Below, in pieces: positions 10,152 to 20,968 of a stretch of 64,000 nucleotides of DNA. Positions within the stretch are counted from its first letter, which is position 1, and every line of letters begins with the position of its first letter. The DNA is from Panagrolaimus kolymaensis. Its lineage: Eukaryota; Nematoda; Chromadorea; Rhabditida; Panagrolaimidae. Made by a program: the position numbers and the translations under genes. Under the pieces are notes generated by a model that worked only from the letters and a program-made list of their open reading frames with translations, was not told where the DNA came from and made no database searches. The stretch is taken from NCBI GenBank assembly GCA_028622995.1, contig JAJQJQ010000015.1:1054001-1118000 (forward strand). Reading direction: 5' to 3'.

Positions 10152-10753
10152 TGTTGTAACTTTTGATGAGAGAATAAAGAAGACGAAAAATGAGAAAGAA
10201 ATAAAAACGAGTTGGAATGCATTAATCAATCGCACAAATATAGTATGCAAATTTAGACTCCATTCCATAACAGGCAAAAATAATTTTCGACTAAATTTTT
10301 AAACACTAAACTTAGGAATAGCTTTATTTAATTTATTATTATATTATAGCCGTTTTTTCATTAGATTTCATGGTGACAAAATTATTAAATTCCTTTATTT
10401 TTGTTTTTAAGTTAAGCTTCTTTTTATTTTATTTTTGTAAATTTAGATAATCAGTTATTATGTAGTAATATCTTAATTTTGAATACAAAAAACTTATCAA
10501 ATCATAGGGGAAGAAAATCTTTTTTGAATATTTTTTTACAAATATAATTCAGTAGTTATAAGTCCGCTAAATAACATAGTGATGCATATTTTTTTTCTTG
10601 GCGCGATAAACTTTTTAACCGCTCTCTCATTTTTTTGAAAAATTTAGCTTTCTTCAATATTTCATTCAAACTCATTTGCTTGCAGTGCGTTTTTCTTCTT
10701 CTAAATATTTTTATTTGTTGTTAGTTATCTGGCTTCATAGTTTCTTGATAAAA
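10152..10753. other. Divergent upstream region of the small gene and spd-2
   Basis: This non-coding AT-rich stretch between two divergently transcribed genes probably holds both promoters. No further structure noted. Confidence 0.5.
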
Positions 10754-13185
10754 ATGATGAATGATTCTGCGCTTGGTAAGTTCTTTAATTTTCCACCTTC
10801 GATTTACTTTTAAATGTTGCAGAGGTTTCACATCATCCCGATAATTTCGAGGATGAAGAACTATGGAATGATGAGGAGAACGTCCCACCACTAGTCAGTC
10901 AATTTACAAAAATCACTAATCTTGAACAAATTCCTGAAGAATCTCATGTTTCTGTATCTCGTTGTTAGTTTATTATTTTTACTCTTTTAGTTTCTTGGCT
11001 CATTTCTATCTTTTTTAGCGACTACTTCCATCACAGAGAAAGAATCTTCAGAAAACACTGGTTTATTTTTATATTTTACGTGCAAAATTAATCTTAGTTT
11101 TTTACTTTTTTTTAGAAAACACTCAAGCTCCTACGCCATGTGATAAGGCTCGTCGTTCTTCAATCAGTTTTGATGCAGATTCTTTTGGAACAATTGGTAT
11201 GGCTTATATTATGATAGTAAAAAATTAATTTGTTGCATATTTAGAAGACAAAGAAGAACTATTTCAAAAAGAAGAAGAAGATTGTAATGAAAGAAATCGG
11301 TTTCGTCCGGCTGCTAATGTTTCTCATGATGATGTTAAAATTCGCTCTTGGGAGCCCTCCGCGACTAGCTTCAATTTAACTAAAGCATCTGAAAATGTTT
11401 CACATCCATCACAATCTCAAAGAGCTGCTGATATTTCTCAAAGATCTGTCGTCAATATTTCGAAAAATTTCTATTCTCCTGTTACATCACGAACTTTACC
11501 AAAGCATGCGACATCAACGCCTAAATGTGAGTTTACATTAAGATATATTACTTTCACATATCGTATTATTTATAGCTGGTCGTTCTCCAAATATTCCACA
11601 TATTTCGAATATTATATCGGAAATCCGTGAATCTCCTTCAATGAACTTCCAAAATAATGTTCCAAATAACAACGATTCATCGAGCTTTTCCACATCTGCG
11701 GTTGGTAGATTTATCAAAAATGTGAGTTTTTTTGTGTATTTTTTATTTATTATTGATATTTTTTGTATTTAGATTAAAGCTGAACAATCTACAACAGAAT
11801 GTGCTAAAGATTTTTTGGTTAATAACAAGGACTTATCACGTCGTGTTGAAAAGCAAAACATCTTTTTGAAAAAAGTCCAAAATAAATCACAAAGCAAGCA
11901 ACAAAAAGCCGCGCCTGTGGTTACTCGCCTTCCAACCGTTCATGAGCGCCATTCTGAAAGTTTTTCAAGTCGACCTTCTTCTATAACAGGAGCTGAAATT
12001 GCAATCAAACCTGAACCATTGTCTCATTGGGGATTTGTCGCTGTTGGTGAAGAAGTCCGTTCAACTGTGTATGTTCATAATCAAACATCTGGAATATTAG
12101 AAATTGAACCACGTTTGAATGTTCAAGAAGGAAATACTTGTGCTGCTTTTAGAGTTAGTTAGTTTTCTAATTATTTCTTTTTTTATTCAAAGTTTTTAGC
12201 TTATTTCGAAAACCCATGCTCAAATTGAAGCGAATGAAACACATGCTTTTGATGTTATCTTTGCTCCTGACAGCCATTCAAGATTCCGTTGTCCCATAGT
12301 TTTTCTTGTGAGAAATTCGGGTCAACAATATTCTCATAATTTACTTGGTTATGGTGGTGCTGTTAATCTTAAAATTGTACAAAAGACACTTTTGAAAGCT
12401 TCACATTATCCATCAGTTTATAACTATACGCCTCATGACATTAATCATTTCTCGTTCGAAGTTGAAAATACAGGTGAACGTAGTGGTTTTGTTCATATTG
12501 TAGCTGTTGATGAAAATGAAAGTATTCTTCCAAATGTTGATATTAGTCCTGACAAATTCGTTATCTTGCCACAGACTAATAATTCTAAAACGGTTTGTTT
12601 TTTTCTCTCATAAATATTAACTAAATATTTTTTTAGACAATCACAGTGCAACTTTCTCAAGAGTATGTTCAACGTTTGAGTCGAATGAGTATGGCATCGG
12701 TTACATCTGCTGCATCCGCAACAAGATCTCGCATTTTAACTCTTAAAATTCACTTTGGGGATGAAAGACTTCGACAAAGAGCTAAACTGTACGTTTCTTA
12801 TAATATTATTTCTAAACCATTTATTATTATTATTATTTTTAGATTCTCAGACACTCATAATACTCATGAATCTTACAATGGCTTGCTTTTTACAAAGAAC
12901 AATTACTACGTTGATGGTGTTGAAGCAGACGCAGTGGATGACAAACATATATCCGTTCAAGATGTTAACCTTCTGAAAGCTCAAACTCGTGTCATGACTC
13001 TTGTCATACGTGATGATCGTTTACTTGGATCAACATATGTTCCTACTTCATCTCGTCCGCAATCATCTCAATCGCATCGTGGATTGCCACCTGGTTATTA
13101 TGCTCCAGCACTAAACACTCATGATTTATCTGATGTCAGCGTCGCAAATACCGATAAAACTATGATGAAAACTCGCCGATATTAA
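10754..13185 (+). CDS. spd-2: SPD-2 / CEP192-type centrosome protein
   Basis: Ten exons join in phase to 660 residues: 10754-10775, 10823-10973, 11029-11060, 11116-11196, 11245-11526, 11576-11721, 11773-12153, 12200-12592, 12637-12788 and 12843-13185. The N-terminal half is acidic and Ser-rich. The C-terminal half carries an ASH/SPD-2-like beta domain (LSHWGFVAVGEEVRSTVYVH, then a second beta unit around FSFEVENTGERSGFVHIVAV). SPD-2 recruits PLK and pericentriolar material to centrioles and is required for centriole duplication and centrosome maturation. Assignment rests on the ASH-type domain, overall size and layout. The N-terminal part is fast-evolving and cannot be checked by eye. Another ASH-domain protein is the main alternative. 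Confidence 0.75.
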
Positions 13186-15183
13186 CTTTTTACAATGTAC
13201 TTATTATGCTTTTACTTACTTTATGCATAGTTTATTTTTTATTCATTATGTTTCGTCATTTAGTTGTTCAACCTTTTAACATTTAACGTCATCACTTTTT
13301 TTTTATCGTTGCTACTTTTATTCTTTTATACGTTAAATAAACAGGTCTTTTCATTTTTTCTTTCGATATACACAAATGTTTGGTTTGTTATGACATTTAA
13401 TACTTTTTTTTAATTTTATCAATTTGTCTTAAATTTTTGAATTTTCCGCTAATTTTACTTGAGGAAGAGTTTTGCATTGATGGCAAATATGTGATTTTTG
13501 TGACTTTTTTGCCATCATGATTTTCTTATGAGAAAGCTTTTTTTTTGTCGGCGGCTTAAAAGGAATCCATGCTTGCTTTTTTATCTAACACTTTTTAATA
13601 AATCAAACCTCTCTTTTTTATTTTAGTTTTTTTTTACATCAACACTTTGAATGAATCATCAAAAACAACTAATATTATAAACAAGTAATAGTGTTTTCCC
13701 CCATATTTGAAAACCACGATTCACACGTAATTGTCATTCCATATTTTTCTTCCTTTGCTATTTTTATTTTCTTTTTTAATCCCATGACTGCTTTACTACT
13801 TATATTGATTCACCGTTTTCAATATATTTTAACTAAATTAACATACAATTGAGTTTAACCTTTTGAAATTTTTCGATTTTTATCCGTTTGATGGTTGCTA
13901 CCGTAAATTTTCATTCTTCGAATTATCATATTTTTTGAAAAATAGCAATATATTAGAAGGAAATTTGTTATTTGAATCTTTCTATTTTTCTATTTTTAAG
14001 ACATATTTTAGGCTTAAATTGCTTTAGCTTTAAGAAAGTCAATAAGATTAAGCCACTCCAAAATTGTTTTTTTTGCTGAGATTTCTACCTTTTTGGGACT
14101 TTCATCTAAGTCCACCTCTTCTTTTTTTTTAATATGTTTCCAAGACAACCATCAATTGTTTTTCCTCCTTTCTTTTATCCTTTTCTCATATGAAACCAGT
14201 CAGTCATTTGCTTAAATTCTCCTACCCATGCTTCACATGCTCTCATTTTCTTTACTAACAAAATTTCTTGGCTATATCAATCACATGCTCATTGTTTGTT
14301 CATTTTTTCTTTGCTTTGAAGTTTCACCTATTTAAAGAATGAATTTTTTGTTTCAAATAAAAAGCAAATCTTAATTTAATGATTTTATAATTATCCACGT
14401 AAAAATCGAAAATGAGTGACGACCTAACCTAAATGCACCTCTCTCTCTTTTTACCGGAAACTAGCTTTTTGTTGATGTTTGACAGGAAGTTAAAGGAGAA
14501 GAAGAACAGCAACGCCCCTCTTTTTTTTTTGCGGCCAAACTAAGCATTTTTTTCTTTCTTTCATTCCTCTCACAAAGCCGCCGAAGCTCCTGCTCTACCA
14601 CAACCCGGCTGGCTGGTTGACGACTGACTGATGCATAAACGAATCGATTTTCAAGGACGACCGACCCATCCTCCATTCATTCTTCACCGTTTGCTTGCTT
14701 TTTCCCTGTTTTTTTTTTTACTTTGTCGTGAAATTGCGCGGTATATGGAAAAATAATGTTGTTGAAATATAATATTTTTGTTGAATTTCATATTATTTAT
14801 TTAATTCAATTTTTCTTCTTCTTGATGATTATTCAAGAAAAATCTTTCCATATGTTTTTAAAAAAAATTAATGAACCGCATTTAATTTTGTTGATACGAT
14901 ATTTTTTTCTTCTTCGTTGCTCAATGAATTATATCCACCTTTCCATATTTATTCTTTGCCCTCAATTGGTTTTTGTTTCTCATCATTTTTTTTTTCTTCT
15001 CTTTCCCGAAAATGCATAGTTCCGATATTGATGTTTTTAAACAACAAAATAGCTCTTTATTTTTGCGATAAAAATTTTTTTCACGAAGTTTTGTTTTGTT
15101 TACATAAGCTTTTTTGTTTTTTATTTTAAATTCTAAATTTTGCTTATTTTTAGGTGAAATTTGCTTACGAGAAAAAGTAAATA
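13186..15183. other. Large intergenic region (2 kb)
   Basis: This AT-rich stretch has long T tracts. A GC-richer patch around 14440-14680 contains clustered GGCT/GACT repeats (ggctggctggttgacgactg) and a minus-strand open frame of 71 codons without splice or start support. I saw no tRNA or other structured RNA. Near 15141-15153 is the acceptor of the next gene. Confidence 0.45.
15141..15153 (+). promoter_or_regulatory. Probable trans-splice acceptor of the four-TM gene
   Basis: TGCTTATTTTTAG precedes the start codon by 30 bases, with the same form as internal acceptors in this window and no coding sequence upstream. This is consistent with spliced-leader addition or a 5' UTR intron. Confidence 0.45.
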
Positions 15184-16055
15184 ATGGTTAAACCCAATCG
15201 ACAATTTGGTAATACGGCGCCGCCTTCAAGAGAACAATATCGAATTGGAATTTCTGATGATCTTGGTATGGAATCTTTATGGGATCCTGATGATGATAAA
15301 TTCAAAGTTTTATGCCGCATGGTTCATGTCACCAAAGCCGCTCTTCATATTGGTTATGTTCAAATGATGATTAGTTTTATATTTTCACTCTTCTTTGGTT
15401 ACCATTATTTAATGGCAATAAGTGGAAATGTTTCAACTGAACATTGGATTAATCAATATACAGCACGTTATGTTTCTCAACTATTGTTTGCTGTTGCAAT
15501 TCAACTTGTTCTTGTCGTTGTTATGATTCATGGAGTTAGATCTGAACGTCGTAATTTTCTTCTTCCATATATCATTTTTGTAAGATTTATAATTTTGTTA
15601 AATGCTGTTAATTGATAAGAGTTTTTCTAGGCTGCTATTGCTATCTTAGCTGGATGTACTCAACTTGGAAATGACTTTGTCAATGTTGAACGAAACACTA
15701 CCATTCGGGGCAACAATGCTAATACCAGGTAAAATCTATTTCATAAAATAAAATTTATTAATCTCAAAATTTTAGTCAATTCATTTCTCATTTGATTGCA
15801 ACAATGATTCATGCATGGTGTCTTAGCGTTGTTTGGCGGTGTTATGGTTTCCTTGGAGAAAAGAAAGTTGCTCGTCAAATTTCTGAACAACTTAATGCTA
15901 CTCGTGCCGCCTTCCATTATCCTGATCAATTCTTTGGATATGTTATGCCACAACCTCCTCCATACGCTGATACTGTAATTGCACCACCAAAACAAAATAA
16001 TTCACGTTCTATCATTAAAATGGATGAAGACAAGCAACCTCTTACAATTGCTTAA
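15184..16055 (+). CDS. Four-transmembrane protein with C-terminal PPxY motif (LAPTM-like)
   Basis: Three exons (15184-15579, 15631-15728 and 15776-16055) give 257 residues. Four hydrophobic segments are visible: YVQMMISFIFSLFFGYHYL, LLFAVAIQLVLVVVMIHGV, LLPYIIFAAIAILAGC and LIATMIHAWCLSVVWRCYGF. A cytosolic tail follows with QPPPYADTV, a PPxY motif that normally binds WW domains of NEDD4-family ubiquitin ligases. This layout resembles lysosomal LAPTM4/5 proteins and nematode four-TM families, suggesting an endosomal or lysosomal membrane protein. The N-terminus (MVKPNRQFG) has no cleavable signal. The precise family cannot be fixed without a search. A second protein of similar layout is encoded at 49972-50644. 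Confidence 0.8.
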
Positions 16056-16907
16056 ACTACTAACTTGTAAACTAACAAAGAACCCAATTCTCGGTTTTTT
16101 CACTTCTGTTAACTACTGATCGAACGAGTTTATTTTTTCTTTTCTCATCTGATTTATTTTATAATTGTATGTATGTCTATCTTTAATTTCATGTGTATAT
16201 GTAATTCCATGGTCTCGTATGTATGTATTATCGATAAAGACCTTTTTAGTTTATTTTTCCTTTTTCTTTACTATTATCCCCGGGTTTGAAATTCTCTGAT
16301 TTCCACTTCTTTTGCATGTATGCAAAACTCATTATTATTTAGTGCTCACTTTTTTTATTATTGAAAAGAGCGAAATTCTTATTTTCCTTGTTTTTATGAA
16401 TAAAAAGGTCTTTAACAGTTTTGCGTGCCAAATTATGCATTAGGACAATTTTTCTAGAAATCTGTAATTATTACTTGGAATAACAAATGACTTTAAGTAT
16501 AAAACGAAAATAGCATTCAAGTTTATAAAGATAAGAAAAATATAAGAAATGTGGGTGTAAATATGAGTAGGTTTAGCAGGTTTAATTTCGAAGAAAAATA
16601 GTTTTTGAAATAACAAACTTAGGTATATGAGTAATAATAAAAAAGGTGTTTTTAATGGTTTCTTAGAAGAATAGAAATCTTTTTACATATTTGAAAATTT
16701 GATTTGGTACCTTCTAGAGAACGCTTGCTTTTTGTAAATTTGAACACATTGAAAACCGAAAAGATAATGTAAAACAATGACACACCGACAAAATAATTTT
16801 ATAATATTTATTTTACATGGTTTACAAGACAATATTAATAACACAGTTTAAAGAGAGGTAAAAGCTATCAAAAAATTGCACAAAGTAAAAAATGACCATG
16901 AAATAAG
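16056..16907. other. Intergenic between convergent genes
   Basis: This contains the 3' flanks of the four-TM gene and the fatty-acid-binding protein gene. AT-rich, with several AATAAA-like hexamers and no supported coding sequence. Confidence 0.5.
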
Positions 16908-17409
16908 TTAAACACGTTTAAAATATCGATATGCAACAATATCACCAGCAGTGCATTCAGCAACCAATTCATCATTATCATTGACGTAACGTTTAACAAT
17001 TGATGGAACGGCATTTTTATCATCATCACAAACTTCTTGAGCTTCAACAAGGGAATCACCATCAAAGTAAACAGTAACCCAAAAAACACGACCATCAATA
17101 GTTTTTTGTTTTTCACGTTCACCCAAAGTAAATGTCCATGAATCATTTTTGAAAGTTGATTTAACCGAAACTTGCCAGCGACCAGTTTGTTCACGACCAA
17201 TTTCAACGACAGGTTTGATAGTATTTCCAAGAGCACGCTTCAAAGTTCCGATTCCAATCGCCTATAAAATAAAGAAAGTAGTTAGTAAATATTAAAACGG
17301 TTCAAAGTAAAAAAAAACATACTCTCATAAAATTATCAAAGTTATCAGCTCGATCAAGTTGCCATTTTCCAATGAGAGCAAGTTGTTTAGAAGTAAATTC
17401 CGTTGCCAT
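16908..17409 (-). CDS. Cytosolic fatty-acid-binding protein (lipocalin/FABP family)
   Basis: Two exons (17409-17323 and 17261-16908) give 146 residues, near the normal 130-150 for intracellular FABPs. The N-terminal signature is clear ([20 protein letters not shown], corresponding to the K-W-x-L...F-D-x-Y-x-x-A motif). Beta strands follow ([18 protein letters not shown], then [13 protein letters not shown]), and the C-terminal strand ends AYRYFKRV, where the Arg-x-Tyr/Phe region binds the fatty-acid carboxylate. There is no signal peptide, so the protein should act in the cytosol, carrying fatty acids. It belongs with the nematode lbp genes; which one is not clear. Confidence 0.9.
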
Positions 17410-18272
17410 ATTGCTTTAGGTAATTTGATGAAGCTTGAAATAAAATAATAACGTTTTGAGTTGAGATGAAAGATTTCTAAATTGTTGATAATAAAGTTCA
17501 ATCAAAGTGATGAAAAAGAAACGGCAAAAAAAGGAAAGAGAGTCAAAAAAGGAAATGCGCGAGTCAAAGAAGTATCTCGCTTTGAGAACATTTCAATTTT
17601 TGACGCGACGCGGAAATGTCCAGCGGCCTCAAGGATGAAGTTCAAAAAGAAAGAAACAATCGTTTATAGTTGAGGAAATTTTTTGAATTATTAAAGGTGA
17701 GCAAAACATGTATTTTTTGATCTTTACAAACAATAAAAAAGATAAAACAATAAGAACAACATGAACTTTGAAGGATTGTCTGATCTTTTTTTTTCATAAA
17801 CAGACTGCAATCAAAGAAGAATAAGCAGCTATTTTTTCGAGCCACATAAAAAACGACGGATTTTTCTATTGTTACATATTTGACAGATCGGCAAAAGGCA
17901 ACAATCAGAAAAAAACATAACGATACCCGATAACAACAAAGTGACAACGTGGACAAACTAAACTTCGCTATACCAACAATGCTATTATTTCTGCTTTTCC
18001 ATTTTTAAAATTTGTTGTATCAATATTTAGTTGTAAATCCTTCAAACAATTTTAAGAGGCAGATAAGAACGCAAGATAATGAACTCTTAAAATGTCCAGA
18101 TACTTTTAAAACATTAGCAAGGTCTTTCTTACATTAGAAACAAATTTATGCTAATTTTCGAAGCAATTTTTTACATTTTTTTTATCAATTTGGAAAACAA
18201 AAATCATTCACTGGCAATTCTAAAAAGCTTTGGATCAACGAAGAAGACAACGTCAAGAAAAAAAGAAAAGAA
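17410..18272. other. Divergent intergenic region
   Basis: This is the upstream region of the FABP gene (minus) and of the small gene at 18273 (plus). Weak open frames on both strands lack coding character; nothing else is supported. Confidence 0.5.
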
Positions 18273-18631
18273 ATGGGTTCAAAAAATAGTGAAAGTGCTT
18301 CATTAAAAGAATTGGGTTCACTTCGAGATGGTGGAGAAAATTGGAAACTATTTGATGAATATCAAACATTAAATAATGGAAAAATTTCAATTTATCGTCG
18401 TGAAGATGATCCTTCAGCTGAAATTATAGAGTTGGTTTTATCATTTATTAATTGTTTTAGATAGTCCTTTTCTTCTTCTACCTATATTTCGCTTAGTATA
18501 AATTTGTTTTTAGACTTGTAACAACAAATGGTCGTCGAATTGTTGTACATCGATCCAAAAAAGAAGCAATTTTAATGAGTTCTGATCGACAAGGTAAAGC
18601 AACTCGATATCTTCAATGCAAACGTGAATAA
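18273..18631 (+). CDS. Small unknown protein (91 residues)
   Basis: Two exons (18273-18430 and 18514-18631) are joined by an 83-bp intron with a GTTGGT donor and TTTTTAG acceptor; the codon GA|A spans the junction. The product starts MGSKNSESASLKELG and has NWKLFDEYQTLNNGKISIY in the middle. The second exon is basic (GRRIVVHRSKKEAILMSSD) and ends QCKRE. The second residue is Gly in a MGSKNS context, which could allow N-myristoylation. I do not recognise the family. The phase-consistent splice and strongly coding composition support a real gene; the function is unknown. Confidence 0.65.
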
Positions 18632-18821
18632 TCTCCTCCTGGAATGAAGAAAAGAAGAAAAAGAAAATGGTAATGAAAGATCGTCAACAACAAAAAAACT
18701 GAAATATAAATACATTCTTTTATTATTTTTCAATCCACCTACTATTTTTCTTTATTTTTAAAAATACTAATAAACAATTTTCACGTATGCAACATTTTTG
18801 TATCTTATATCTAGTTTTGAA

Positions 18822-20205
18822 TCAATCACTTAATTGACAAATAGCAACGGGACTTTGAAGTGAAATTTCACTAATTGGTGAAGTATTTATTTGGCCTTTG
18901 TTAAAACTATAAACGACCAAAGTGTGACTTTTCTAAAAAATAATAATAACATAAATGATCATTGAAAATCAAACAAGTGAAGGAAAAATGTTTTCCAAAC
19001 CTGATTAGCAATAATAATATACAAATCATCAACGATTTCAAAATATCTTGGAAATTCTCCTGTCTGTGCAGCTTGTAAAAATTGTACGTTAGCTTTTTCG
19101 TCATCATCAAGTTTAAAAACAATAATATCATTAATTTTGCCGCGATTTGAGCAAAGAATATATCGGCCATCAGATGAAAGGGAAATATGGGCAGCATTTT
19201 GAATTTTACAATTAGGTGCATTAACAATGTTTTCAGGATATCCAACGAGGGGAAGTTTTTGAATGATAGAAAGTTTGTCATTTTTTGTTGAAAGAATAAA
19301 AAGTTCATTGGATAATTCAGTAATAAGGAAAGCTAAAGGTCGAGTTGGATGAAAGATAAGATGACGTGGGCCTGAATAGGCTGGAGCATTAAAAGTGTTT
19401 TCCTCGATAATTGAAAGAGAATCAGCAGCCACTTTGAGCTAAATAAAAAATACATTTACATTCACTTTAGTGATTGGAAGAAAATTTATTTAGGAAGTTT
19501 TTAAACTTTTTAACATCATGCTTTTTAGTTTTGTTTAATATAACCGCAAAAATTAATTTATAATGGTTTAACTTTTCCATGAGCCCTATGAATCAGAAAT
19601 AACAGTATGGAAAAGCAAACCTGATAAATCCGATCAGCTCCCAAATCAACTAATGCAAAAGTATCAGTTTTTCCTTTCCATGGAATAAGACAATGAGCAT
19701 GAGGAGCTTCTTGTCGATCAGAATTTGGATCCGCACAGTGTGTTAATTTAAGTTCATGTTTTTTAGAAATCTCTTTCAAACCATTTTCATCACTTTTAAA
19801 AAATTTAACAACTCCATCGTCATAACATGCTACGGCAACAATGGTTGTACCATTATCATCCACCTTTTGAGTTGAAACAAAGCAAGCACCCGTAATTTCA
19901 AATTTTAAACTATGTTCCAATTCCAAAACAGGCGTTTTTTCTTTTTCACTGGTTTCCGTTGAATGGGCTTCAAAATTACGGATTTTAAATCGATGCAAAA
20001 TTGAATGCTCATCTTCGGTTACGGCAAAAAGCTGATCATTGGCCAATGAAAAAAATGAAACATTATGAACTTCGCTGTACTTTGAAACTATTTTAAGATT
20101 CCCGGAATTTAAATCAAGTTTAACAATAAACATGCTATTTTCTTGTGCTTCATCTGCTCGCGGTGAATGAGAATAACAACCAACAACAAGGAATTTTGAC
20201 ATCAC
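18822..20205 (-). CDS. Lactonase-type seven-bladed beta-propeller protein (6-phosphogluconolactonase-like family)
   Basis: Three exons (20205-19621, 19438-19001 and 18932-18822) give 377 residues in phase. The protein lacks a signal peptide and is built of repeated beta-rich units. It carries the family hallmark AYSGPRHLIFHPTRPLAFLI and blade motifs such as ISLSSDGRYILCSNRG. HAHCLIPW before the first splice site corresponds to the histidine-rich region of these proteins. Bacterial members (Pgl/YbhE) hydrolyse 6-phosphogluconolactone, and fungal relatives cyclise muconate derivatives. The animal substrate is not known from sequence. Start at either of two adjacent ATGs (20205 or 20202). Confidence 0.8.
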
Positions 20206-20968
20206 TAGAGCTGAAAATCACAAGGATAAAGAAAAACAATTTTAATAAACAGCAATCTCGAAAACATTAAAATTAAAATTGAACATTATAATAACGCGAT
20301 TTTTTAGACATCTATGTCACAAAATGTAAAAGCATTAGGAAGGTTCAAATATTTTAGTTTTTTTTGGTGTCAGAGCTAAACATTTTATTTTCTTTAAAAA
20401 GCTGATTGGTATCGTTTACTTTTTAAAAACAAAATTTTCTCTAATTTTGATTTCCAAATTTTCTTTCTCTCATCTCTAGTTAACTACCAAAAAAAATCAT
20501 AGCCTTCTTTCTCTTTTCTCTGATAACACGAAAGAGAAAATAAAACGCGGTGAAGAACGCATAAACACAAAAAAGTTTTTAATCGATTACTTTAATCATC
20601 ACATTTTTCAATCAATAATGGATTCAAAAAGCCAAACCCAGCAAGGCCGAAGAAAAAAAAAAACAATTAAAGAAAATATTAAACTTTTTTTAGTTGCAAA
20701 AAATAATATCAAAAACATTTTGAGAGAGAAAAAAAAATGAAAGAGCTTTCAACAAATTTAAAAAAAAATTTTCTTGCCTCCTATTATTTCGATGAGCAAA
20801 ATTTTGAATTTACAAAAAATTGAAAGGGACAAAAAATTTAACCTGTACAAAACATAATTATAAAAAAAAATTAATATCAACGATAAAAAAAAAAGAATCA
20901 TATGGTGTTTGTAAGTTTGTAAGATTAGACTAAAAAAGGTGCTCCATCTTTTAATTTTATTTTTTAGT
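20206..20968. other. Intergenic between two minus-strand genes
   Basis: This is the upstream flank of the lactonase-type gene and 3' flank of the APC3 gene. Extremely A/T-rich with many homopolymers. No coding or RNA feature seen. Confidence 0.5.

Noticed and set aside
14461..14676. Minus-strand 71-codon frame MEDGSVVLENRFVYA in a GC-richer patch
   Set aside because: The composition is plausible, but no donor/acceptor pair, partner exon or domain could be found. Left as unresolved intergenic.
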